Shown one piece after another: positions 22,501 through 30,031 of a DNA stretch of 31,285 nucleotides. The notes beneath the pieces are model-generated. The model made no database searches, had not been told where the DNA came from, and saw only the letters and a program-made list of their open reading frames with translations. The stretch's first letter is position 1. Each line of letters starts with the position of its first letter. Source of the stretch: Discostella pseudostelligera (lineage: Eukaryota > Bacillariophyta > Thalassiosirophyceae > Thalassiosirales > Thalassiosiraceae); the NCBI GenBank assembly GCA_036940085.1, contig JALLBK010000137.1:1-31285 (forward strand), written 5' to 3'. The position numbers and the translations under genes were made by a program.

Positions 22501-22572
22501 GAATCCCAGTAGGAATCTAGCCATTGTCATTGTGAGACGGCGAGGGGTCGCGATGTTGGGTAGCAAGGTCAA
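19501..22572 (-). CDS. Secretory polyamine-synthase-like fusion: aminopropyltransferase + two AdoMetDC-like modules + ShK domain
   Basis: Single-exon ORF, 1,023 residues. Signal peptide near the start (MARFLLGFLLTLLGAASAAS; MTMAR at codon 15 is an equally good start), then an acidic run at 83-98. Residues of about 120-390 form an aminopropyltransferase/spermidine-synthase fold: YRPHYHEPFVHL, VVFVGGGDSMLLHEIL, LGLELD, FGDGAKSL, LVLLDLSE. About 430-540 resembles bacterial SpeD (EEGYILLESWPDAKYCKLDIHLWG), about 600-760 is Rossmann-like, and about 860-960 is a second SpeD-like module (GQVAVTWDGAESVIVNIFTYDE). Both lack the Ser, His and Cys expected for a pyruvoyl decarboxylase. A six-Cys ShK-type domain (974-1012) follows, and the C-terminus is KSEL, close to KDEL. 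Diatoms are known to encode AdoMetDC/aminopropyltransferase fusions proposed to make long-chain polyamines for silica. This could act in the ER/secretory route; activity is inferred. Confidence 0.8.
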   Translation of the reverse strand: MTLLPNIATPRRLTMTMARFLLGFLLTLLGAASAASFNSGSIVTSSAALLLTSSLFTTTSAANTALEELDRPQAASKVNIWADDSSDDDDSSDDDEDDGTPDNCLIRNPNGTCKTWNNVQHFYNDFGELELKWSSCNDPYDDGDHEDFEVVATEHSLYQKIMFEENLKAGDKCLRLDSTLQQCSTYRPHYHEPFVHLSAAYLNKGYLSGVRRVVFVGGGDSMLLHEILKYDNLEMVLGLELDQKVTRNSFEHFKTQPHFDNPKVQWWFGDGAKSLTLLPREYFGTFDLVLLDLSETVMSMTVTKGLDVFGAMKLLLSPTGILVKNDFGYFEKLSKVFDTCLQLLMPDVTYICDYELVLCSSDEVNLLNPSFYHLKGVKEGNVETLVYKPQENIDDHWGPVTDYSKYWGEPRKCVEPGADTNDKDAESVAYAGVLMIVEAENVSMNVKDAKTVADALKKPLTELGYEIISTSTRSSAIEGASLAIAMEEGYILLESWPDAKYCKLDIHLWGAFEKQDQIRSEILKLLGTTAGNWQSYRIVTGGMRGTNTRANDLKTVGPDLKSIGQCEEVKKGSAKAIVHNSSYKDEATLGPIIEAGFNEITSMMIDTVNINAVVFCGDKGSECRAKSIIEKKGYTNLITLWSCASAEEKEMDSSPYHRGLALQKWREAMLTDDTELSLCGKKADVALKEISAKMQGVNLVVVDALAPSQHVMGSHQYWLKYWKTIKKPFLLLVPILDANDRTRTFFFKSRYNHGDVEPEFYSEIYVGDGKKTMSFGMIHEGNSDSLQKLMRAQVKLDQNAAVKFSDIRKVTIRGAMREQTNYNPVTFSWADYDQRPGLEQFYSQRPVGLQTVLQLGLTPKSQTELSFPSIKKAFKNAMQKWDKGSTDFFHEIGDGGLYIGLSFKGQVAVTWDGAESVIVNIFTYDENADLNELFAVPFNEGLPAMSLMLRDEQPRGYGKVINKADRVNSEESPDCYDFYKLCPSLAMKGNCEGGELPKEWMTKNCMFSCKICDMENSYAKSEL

Positions 22573-22673
22573 TTACCACCAATAATTCATTACTTCGCTT
22601 CGATATCGGTGTCGGTGGTCGGTGGGTACAGTACGATTAATGAGTGGATTGGATTTTGGATGCACCTTCTCTC

Positions 22674-22714
22674 TTCCCGCCAAAATCTCAACGCTTTCTT
22701 AAAATTTGGCGGGA
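22674..22714. promoter_or_regulatory. Inverted pair of E2F-like boxes
   Basis: TTCCCGCCAAAAT at 22674-22686 (reverse complement ATTTTGGCGGGAA) faces AATTTGGCGGGAGA beginning near 22703. Both contain TTTGGCGGGA, which fits the eukaryotic E2F/DP consensus TTTSSCGS. They lie 100-140 bases upstream of the polyamine-synthase-like start and about 460 before SDHA, so the former is the likelier target. Confidence 0.5.
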
Positions 22715-22986
22715 GATGTGCGTTTTGAATTCTGACGTAGAATGATACGGCACTCATTTTAAATTTGAATTTTAAATTTTGAGAAACGTTCGCGAATCAC
22801 TTCCACGGAGGAAACAGTATAAATCTAGACGCAGCGGAGGGAGAAAGGGTGAGTGGCAGTGAAATGGCGGGAGCCTGATGTTGACTCGACTTAAAAACCG
22901 GGGCAGCGCCCCAAAATCCGGAATCTATGACGCGGCAAAGATTTTCCGAAGATCGCCTTCTGCTTTTTCCTTCCGGCCATCGGCTT

Positions 22987-22995
22987 TGTCCGTCG
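22987..22995 (+). promoter_or_regulatory. TGTCCGTCG candidate promoter element upstream of SDHA
   Basis: Same nine-base core as at 6536-6544, 18478-18486 and 18505-18513. It lies about 170 bases before the SDHA ATG, similar to its distance at the other genes. Confidence 0.35.
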
Positions 22996-23166
22996 CCGTC
23001 GCTTTCATTTTCGATTCGACGTCGAGGTCGATTGATTTGTTGGCCCCTTTCCCCACATCAAAGATTCATTGGAGGAGCGCAGGTCCGTGGTCCGTTTGCC
23101 GCCGAAAGAATTGATACAGTACTCGAATAATTCTACATTTGCGACAATAGCAATAGATAGGCAACC

Positions 23167-25095
23167 ATGCTCTCCAATTTGGCACGTCGATCAGCTTCTG
23201 CCCTGCTTCGCAATGACGCGGCCAAGAATTCCATCTCTGCAACCGCCACCACTGCCACCCGCTCCCTCTCATCATCCAACCTCACCGGAGACTACACCAT
23301 CGTCGATCACACCTACGACGCCCTAGTCATCGGGGCTGGTGGCTCTGGCCTCCGTGCCGCCATGGGTCTCTCCGAGGCCGGTTTCAAAACTGCCTGCGTA
23401 TCCAAATTATTCCCGACCCGTTCACACACTGTCGCTGCACAAGGTGGGATCAATGCCGCATTGGGGAATATGGGACCGGATGATTGGCGATGGCACATGT
23501 ATGATACTGTCAAAGGGAGTGATTGGCTAGGGGATCAAGATGCCATTCATTACATGTGCCGGGAGGCCCCCAAGGCAGTGTTGGAGTTGGAGGAATTTGG
23601 TCTACCCTTCAGCCGTACTGAGGAGGGGAAAATCTACCAACGTGCGTTTGGTGGACAGAGTTTGGAGTATGGCAAGGGTGGTCAGGCCTATCGATGTGCT
23701 TGTGCTGCTGATCGGACTGGTCATGCAATGCTTCACACACTCTACGGACGCAGTCTAGCATTTGATACCACATACTTTATTGAATATTTTGCCATGGATT
23801 TACTAATGACCGAAGATGGACGGTGTGTGGGTGCCATGGCACTCAATATGGAAGATGGAACGCTTCATCGTATCAAGGCGAAGAATACTGTCTTAGCTAC
23901 CGGGGGGTATGGTCGGACCTACTTCTCGTGCACTTCGGCGCACACATGTACGGGAGATGGAAATGCCATGGCCATGCGTGCTGGACTTGCCAATCAAGAT
24001 GCAGAGTTTGTTCAGTTTCATCCTACGGGGATTTACGGTGCGGGATGTTTGATTACCGAGGGGTGTCGTGGTGAGGGAGGAATTTTGCGTAATAGTGAAG
24101 GAGAGCGATTCATGGAGCGGTATGCACCCAGCGCCAAAGATTTGGCAAGTCGTGATGTCGTCTCACGGGCCATGACGATGGAAATTCGTGATGGACGAGG
24201 TGTCGGGCCGAAGAAGGATCATATCTATCTTCACTTGGATCATTTGCCGGCAGAGTTGTTGGCAGAACGTCTGCCTGGTATTTCGGAAACGGCGGCCATC
24301 TTTGCTGGTGTCGATGTGACCAAGGAGCCGATTCCGGTATTGCCCACGGTGCATTACAATATGGGTGGCATACCCACCAACCATTTGGGTGAGGTGATTC
24401 GCACCAACTTCAATGCCGATGGATCGTTCGAGTCCGATGAGGTTGTGCCAGGACTATTCGCTGCCGGTGAGGCGGCATGTGCCTCTGTTCATGGTGCCAA
24501 TCGTCTTGGTGCCAATTCACTCCTGGACATTGTGGTGTTTGGACGAGCATGCGCCAATCGCATTAGCGAAATTGCCTCACCTGGAGATGCCATCCCCGAT
24601 GCACCCGCCGATGTTGGAATGGATAGTGTCGCTGAGTTGGACAAATTGCGTTATTCGAATGGATCCACTCCCACCGCAGTGATTCGATCCGAGATGCAAA
24701 CAGTCATGCAAGACAAGGCGGCGGTGTATCGTACCTCGGAACTGTTGGCTGAGGGTAAAGCCGACATTGATCAAGTAGTACAAAAGATCAATGATGTGCA
24801 TGTCACCGACAAATCTCTGGTGTGGAATACGGACCTCGTCGAGACGCTGGAATTGCGCAACTTGCTGGCATGTGCTGCCACTACTATGCATTCGGCCGAG
24901 AATCGCAAGGAGAGTCGGGGGGCGCATGCGCATGAGGATTACCCAAATAGATTGGATGATGAATGGATGAAGCACACGTTGGCCTACTATGATGAGAAGG
25001 CGGGTAAGACGAAGATTGGATACAGGCCTATCCATTACTATACGTTGGATGAGGAGGAGTGTAAGACTGTTCCGCCAGTAGCACGTGTGTATTAA
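23167..25095 (+). CDS. SDHA: Succinate dehydrogenase flavoprotein subunit, mitochondrial
   Basis: Single-exon ORF, 642 residues, the usual length for eukaryotic SDHA. It oxidises succinate to fumarate in complex II on the matrix side of the inner membrane and passes electrons to SDHB. The first 35-40 residues are Arg/Ser/Ala-rich with no acids early on, a typical mitochondrial presequence ([15 protein letters not shown]). The FAD dinucleotide-binding motif is [15 protein letters not shown] (51-65). [14 protein letters not shown] carries the His (about 87) that binds FAD covalently. [23 protein letters not shown] is the substrate/capping-domain signature, and [19 protein letters not shown] closes the FAD site. 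The C-terminal [19 protein letters not shown] block is conserved and is followed by a short tail ending VPPVARVY. No missing catalytic residue was seen. Convergent with the TruB gene, 176 bases between stops. Confidence 0.97.
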   Translation: MLSNLARRSASALLRNDAAKNSISATATTATRSLSSSNLTGDYTIVDHTYDALVIGAGGSGLRAAMGLSEAGFKTACVSKLFPTRSHTVAAQGGINAALGNMGPDDWRWHMYDTVKGSDWLGDQDAIHYMCREAPKAVLELEEFGLPFSRTEEGKIYQRAFGGQSLEYGKGGQAYRCACAADRTGHAMLHTLYGRSLAFDTTYFIEYFAMDLLMTEDGRCVGAMALNMEDGTLHRIKAKNTVLATGGYGRTYFSCTSAHTCTGDGNAMAMRAGLANQDAEFVQFHPTGIYGAGCLITEGCRGEGGILRNSEGERFMERYAPSAKDLASRDVVSRAMTMEIRDGRGVGPKKDHIYLHLDHLPAELLAERLPGISETAAIFAGVDVTKEPIPVLPTVHYNMGGIPTNHLGEVIRTNFNADGSFESDEVVPGLFAAGEAACASVHGANRLGANSLLDIVVFGRACANRISEIASPGDAIPDAPADVGMDSVAELDKLRYSNGSTPTAVIRSEMQTVMQDKAAVYRTSELLAEGKADIDQVVQKINDVHVTDKSLVWNTDLVETLELRNLLACAATTMHSAENRKESRGAHAHEDYPNRLDDEWMKHTLAYYDEKAGKTKIGYRPIHYYTLDEEECKTVPPVARVY

Positions 25096-25271
25096 ATGGA
25101 GAATTGATTACTGAGCTTTGTCGAAGGAACATAATATGTTTAGTTGGACATTAGTAGCAAAATTAATTGTTTAGATAGTCACTGTTCACTGTCGAGTTTC
25201 TGAAGCGGCGGTAAGATTTCCAACCAACAACCCGTCCAGATGTGGTGTTCCCGTCCCATGACATTTGCAAC

Positions 25272-26636
25272 CTATTTCATCTTCTCATTCGCCACTCGGA
25301 GCGCCTCGTATATCTTATCCGCAGTCCAATTCTCCTTTGTCAATGCATCCTCCAACACAAATGGACCCTGCTTCGTCCGGACCAATCCTGTCATGGTAGC
25401 GACGGTATTTAGTTCATATGCAATATCACGTACTAGTGATCGAATGTAAGTTCCACCGCCACATTGGACATTGATTTTGAATTGTGGTATTTGGAGGGTG
25501 GTGGTAGTGTGATCGATGGATGGTACATTGTCTTCGTTGAACATTCGCTCTTTGGAGTTATTTTTCTTGTCATTGTCGCGTCGTCGCTTCTTACCCTTGC
25601 CTCCTCCTTCTGCGTCTCCTTTCCCATTCTCATCTGCATCTCCTTCTTCGTAAACACCATCACAATTGTCTTCAGCAGTTGCAGTTGCAGTTGCAGATGC
25701 AGCCGCAGCTGCAGCTGCAGCTGCGGCAGCAGATTCTTCCTGCGCTTTGACTTGCTCCCGATATCTTGGACCATCCACTATTCCCGATTTAATTGCACTC
25801 TCCTCCAGAATAGTACCGACCTGTATTCCATATACTTCAATCTCCCTTTTGGGAATTTCCACCGCCTCAGCCTTTGCAGAGTCACCTCCTCGTGCAATTT
25901 CATATAACCGTTGTCCATCAATCCGAATAGCACTGTACATCGGTGGCACTTGCTGGATCTTACCCACAAATTTGGGTATAATTGCCTCCACGGCGGATAT
26001 ATCTTGTATATGATCCCATGGTGCAGATTTTACCAGTTTGCCCTCACAGTCTAATGTGTCCGTTTCATATCCTAATTCACACGTGGCAATGTACTGTTTG
26101 TCCCCCTCGAGATACGATTGTAATTGAGTTGTTCCCTTGCCAATCCCCAGTACGAGAACACCACTTGCTAATGGATCGAGCGTTCCACCATGACCCACCT
26201 TTATGAGCTGTTTCTTCTTCCTACTATGCCATTTATTCTTCTTCCTATTGTTGTTAGTGTCGGCGGTATCTTCGCTTGCACCTCGAGTTTTGGCATCTCG
26301 TACAAGTATTCCTCGAATGTAGGAGACTACATCATTCGAAGTCCATGTGAGTGGTTTATGCACTGCTAGTAATCCCTCAGCGAGATATAGTGGCGGTGGT
26401 GTTGGTGTAGACGTTGTTGTTGAAGCTGCCGCCGTCGATGTTGCTGTGGTCGAGTTGGAGGAAGTAGCCATCATGGACATTGCAGTAGATCCGCTACCGC
26501 CGCCGCCGGGGACGGCAATTCTAGTACTCTGTGCACTCTTCATTGTTGTTACAAAGGCATTCACTCCTCGGATACCAATGTTCATACGATCGAGGATCAC
26601 TATTGTCAATATTGGCCATAGAGACTTCATCGCCAT
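25272..26636 (-). CDS. TruB-family tRNA pseudouridine synthase (Psi55 type), probably organellar
   Basis: Single exon, 454 residues from the chosen ATG. TruB landmarks: GLLAVHKPLTWTSNDVV (substrate-side motif I), GHGGTLDPLASGVLVLGIGKGT with the catalytic Asp, YIATCELGYETDTLD, QVPPMYSAIRIDGQRLYEIAR, and QFKINVQCGGGTYIRSLVRDIA. It should isomerise U55 in the T-loop of tRNA. The open frame extends to ATG 26801, but those 55 extra codons include a microsatellite-encoded His run and cover a shared promoter motif. Starting at 26636 (or 26630) gives a hydrophobic segment (LWPILTIVILD) then GVNAFVTT, resembling a diatom plastid presequence. A large insertion (poly-Ala, then Lys/Glu/Asp/Gly-rich, about 65 residues) interrupts the catalytic domain before the C-terminal block and is not part of the family core. 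Whether the enzyme serves plastid or other tRNAs is not shown. Confidence 0.88.
   Translation of the reverse strand: MAMKSLWPILTIVILDRMNIGIRGVNAFVTTMKSAQSTRIAVPGGGGSGSTAMSMMATSSNSTTATSTAAASTTTSTPTPPPLYLAEGLLAVHKPLTWTSNDVVSYIRGILVRDAKTRGASEDTADTNNNRKKNKWHSRKKKQLIKVGHGGTLDPLASGVLVLGIGKGTTQLQSYLEGDKQYIATCELGYETDTLDCEGKLVKSAPWDHIQDISAVEAIIPKFVGKIQQVPPMYSAIRIDGQRLYEIARGGDSAKAEAVEIPKREIEVYGIQVGTILEESAIKSGIVDGPRYREQVKAQEESAAAAAAAAAAASATATATAEDNCDGVYEEGDADENGKGDAEGGGKGKKRRRDNDKKNNSKERMFNEDNVPSIDHTTTTLQIPQFKINVQCGGGTYIRSLVRDIAYELNTVATMTGLVRTKQGPFVLEDALTKENWTADKIYEALRVANEKMK
25676..25735. repeat. GCA/GCT-type trinucleotide repeat encoding poly-Ala
   Basis: Imperfect gcagttgcagttgcag and gcagctgcagctgcag runs; read on the minus strand they encode the Ala/Thr stretch in the TruB insertion. 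A likely length-variable site. Confidence 0.8.
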
Positions 26637-26662
26637 CAATTGTTTGATAGAGATAGAGAGTG

Positions 26663-26685
26663 GGTGATGGTGATGGTGATGGTTA
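26663..26685. repeat. GATGGT microsatellite in the TruB leader
   Basis: tgggtgatggtgatggtgatggttatgg on the plus strand. If translated with the longer TruB frame it gives HNHHHHHH, which argues that this part is untranslated. Confidence 0.75.
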
Positions 26686-26758
26686 TGGGCAGGGCGGGGG
26701 CAGGGCTGTCTATTCCACGTGTGGCAGGGGTGGCACGACGAAAGATCCAATTGCCCGT

Positions 26759-26773
26759 CACCAGACAGACGAA
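26759..26773 (-). promoter_or_regulatory. TTCGTCTGTCTGGTG element in the TruB/remodeller divergent promoter
   Basis: The minus strand is identical over 15 bases to plus-strand 1440-1454 upstream of the PAP-fusion gene. It lies about 125 bases upstream of the preferred TruB start and about 275 before the remodeller start. The remaining sequence between 26774 and 27048 shows no other element I can name. Confidence 0.4.
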
Positions 26774-27048
26774 GACAATTCATGGCCACAGGCCACGTCA
26801 TCCGTCATCCAGCACATGTCGCCTTTGCCAATGGTGCAAAACATGAAAGTCAAGCTATTTGGCGATGTTTGGTACAGTGATAATGTAGGAATATTCGCCA
26901 AATTAGCTTTATTGGGTGTCTTACAGACCACGGATTTTCATGCCCGTGGCCATCGTCATTGTTTTAGTGCTGCAGCCAAAGTCCAAAGTTCGCGACGGCA
27001 TCGTTCCCTATCCAACGATACACTGCTCCAGCAACCTTCCCAACATCC

Positions 27049-29845
27049 ATGAGCATTACGAACATGGACGAATCATCTTCCAACGGCGCCACCTCTGCTA
27101 GCGCTGCGAGTAGTAGTGCCAGCAATGCCGCCTCGGCCGCAGCCGTCGTCAAGTCGGAATCTGCCGTACCCGCACCGCTCCACAATGACAATGACAACAA
27201 TATCAAGCAAGAGGAGGAGGCAGGTTTGGATGACGATGTCATTGAAGAGGAAGAAGAAGAGATTGACGAGGAAGATAATTTCTTCACGGCAATTGAAGAA
27301 GAGCAGCATCAACAGGAGGTAACATCTCATGTTATCGACCATCAGCCACATGATGCTGAGGCAGCGCCCAAGTTGCTACAGCAAGCGTTAAAGGCGGGAG
27401 AAGTTGGGGTGGATGATAGCGAAGTGGAGAGTGATGAGGAGTACAAGAAGAAGAAGAGCATGGGGAAGAGTGAGGGTGGTGGTGACGTCACTGCATCAGC
27501 GGAGGGTGGTATGAAAATGGAGGGAACAACAATGACGGGGGGAGATGAGAAGAAGGAGGATGTCGGAGGAGGGGATGCAACGACTAATCATCATGTGCAT
27601 CACCGGGTGAGTGCACAATCATGCCTCATATCTCTGCTCATTATTTATTTGATTCTACTCACTGTTCTGCATCGCTTATCCATTTAATTCGAAACATGAC
27701 AATAATCACAGACCAATCAACTTGATTTCCTCCTTAGCCGTGCCAAGGAATACTCCGATTTCATCTCCGCGGACATTGATGAACTTCAAAACAATTTAAC
27801 TGCACAGGCCATTGCCGAAGCCGAGGGGAAAAAGAAGGGTAGTAAAAAGCGCGGTGGCAAGGAAGAAACTTCCAAAAAGGGACGAAAGCGCAGCAAGAAG
27901 AATAGTGGCGAACCTACCGATGGAGAAGTGAATTTACAAAGTGCTCAAGATAAGTACAATTCACGAAATGGAAGTCGCCCCATTTTCGTCCAACCAAAGA
28001 CTTTGGCGGCGGGATGTACGTTGAAGGACTATCAATTGGAGGGTGTGCGGTGGTTGGTGAGTTTGTATGAGAATGGAGTTAGTGGAATTCTGGCCGATGA
28101 AATGGGTTTGGGGTGAGTAATGTGCTTGTCGTGAAGTTCTTAAGACAATCCATCCTCTTCTGGCACTCACACACTTGTCATTTCGCAGGAAAACGATCCA
28201 AGTCATCTCCCTCATTGCACATCTCCGAATAATGAAAGTTGCCGGTCCATTCATCATCGTTGCACCCCTAGCGACTCTACCCAACTGGGTGCGAGAATTT
28301 GAGAAGTGGCTTCCTTCTCAGCCAGTTATTCGATTTCACGGCACGCAAAAAGACAGAGATGCAATGATCGCCGGTCCGCTCAATGCTCGAAACCGAAAGA
28401 ATGATGATTTTCCTGTTGTGGTTACTAGCTACGAGGTGGCAGTTCGAGATGAGAAACGTCTCAATAAGATTGGGGAATACACCTACCTCGTCGTGGACGA
28501 AGGACAACGTCTCAAGAATCATCGTTGTACGTTAATTTCATCGTTGAAGCGCATTCGTAGTTCGAACCGATTGTTGCTTAGTGGCACTCCCATCCAGAAC
28601 AATCTAGATGAGTTGTGGAGTCTTCTCAACTTTGTAAATCCCACCATCTTTGATGATTTGAGCATCTTCCAATCCTGGTTCGGCTTTCGCAATATTGGTC
28701 AAAAGACACACGGTTCCACCACCGAGGAGGATATCATGCTTGAGGAGCGGAAGAATCAGACGGTGTCGAAGCTGCATGAGATTCTCCGCCCATTTCTACT
28801 CCGTCGGATCAAGAAGGATGTGTTAGCGGACATGCCACCGAAGAAGGAAATTATCGTGTACGCCGGCTTATCGAAGCTGCAGGAGGGGTATGGAAAGATG
28901 ATCGATCAGGGCGTTTTGCGCGACGTACTTCTCAATCAGGGCATTGAGAATGCGCGGACATTGAGTCAAATCAACAAGCAGATGAATCATCGCAAGAATT
29001 GCAACCATCCATTTATTTTTGGTGAGCCCATCGATCCAGTCAGCGGTGTGCATATGGGCAGTGCTCATCCCCAATTATTGATCCGAGCAAGTGGCAAATT
29101 TGCACTGTTGGATCGTATGCTCGAGAGGCTGTACAAAGATAAGCACCAGGTCTTGATCTTTAGTCAAATGACGGCGCTTCTCAGTGTCATTGAGGACTAC
29201 CTCTTGTACCGCGGGTGGAAATACTGCCGTATTGATGGCACCACAAAGATTGATGAGCGTCAACGTCAGATGGATGTATTTAACGCCGAGAAGACAAACG
29301 GATTGGATGGCACTCGCAACTTTGGCGATGATCGTCACTTTGTCTTCTTACTGAGCACACGTGCTGGAGGTGTGGGTATTAACTTGGCCACGGCAGACAC
29401 GTGCATCATTTTTGATAGTGATTTCAATCCTCATCAAGACTCTCAAGCAATGGACCGCTGTCATCGTATCGGACAGGATAGACCCGTGGCGGTCTATAGG
29501 CTCCTGACGGTAAATTCCGTGGACATTGACATGATGGAGAAACAAATGTCGAAGAAGAAACTGGAACGCATGGCCATTGTGGGCGGGGACTTCCGCAAAG
29601 CTGGCTCCCGGTCGCGTGGAGAGTTCAAGACGGAGGCATTGAATGAATTGCTCAACGATGATGTCAAAGATTTGCAAGCGAAGGGTACCGATGTCGAGAA
29701 CATTCGGATTGACGACGAGGAGTTCGAGTATATTATGAATAGGGAGAAGTTATTTTCCGAGGGAGAGGACGCCATTCCCACAGAGGGGAAGATGTATGAT
29801 GTGATCGATGCAAACAAGGGAGATATGCTCGGCGCCATGGCTTGA
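27049..29845 (+). CDS. SNF2-family chromatin remodeller of the DDM1/LSH (HELLS) type
   Basis: CDS join(27049..27606, 27712..28112, 28189..29845), 871 residues. The N-terminal 190 residues are Ala/Ser- then Glu/Asp-rich and probably disordered. A segment [12 protein letters not shown] and a Lys-rich stretch precede the ATPase. SNF2 motifs: [12 protein letters not shown], Walker A DEMGLGKT (the second intron, 28113-28188, splits the Gly codon before Lys), [24 protein letters not shown] (motif II), [55 protein letters not shown] and [20 protein letters not shown]. The spacing and words [22 protein letters not shown] and RKNCNHP fit the DDM1/LSH/IRC5 group, which uses ATP to remodel nucleosomes and supports DNA methylation and silencing. 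No bromodomain, chromodomain or SANT was seen. The first intron (27607-27711) is phase 0. An internal ATG at 27064 is an alternative start. Confidence 0.9.
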
Positions 29846-30031
29846 ATGTTTCGATTTTGGTGGACTTGAAGACATGCCGAATATTACACGCACTAGAACT
29901 TAGATAAACTTACATAATATACCCCTAATCTTGATGTGCCTACCTCTAGTATCAAGCTGTCACGTAAAACAAAATTATGTGCAGAATCATCGTGTCAATA
30001 CATTTGGAAATCCCACCCATTCACCATCTCT

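Larger units (their letters stand above)
22573..23166. other. Divergent promoter region between the polyamine-synthase-like gene and SDHA
   Basis: A stretch of 594 bases with no supported gene; two short plus-strand frames (22878-23130) are in the SDHA leader. Visible elements, left to right: an inverted pair of E2F-like boxes (22674-22714), an AT-rich patch with attttaaattt/attttaaatttt halves (about 22757-22783), a TATA-like tataaatc at about 22818, a third ggcggga word near 22867, and TGTCCGTCG at 22987-22995. Confidence 0.55.
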
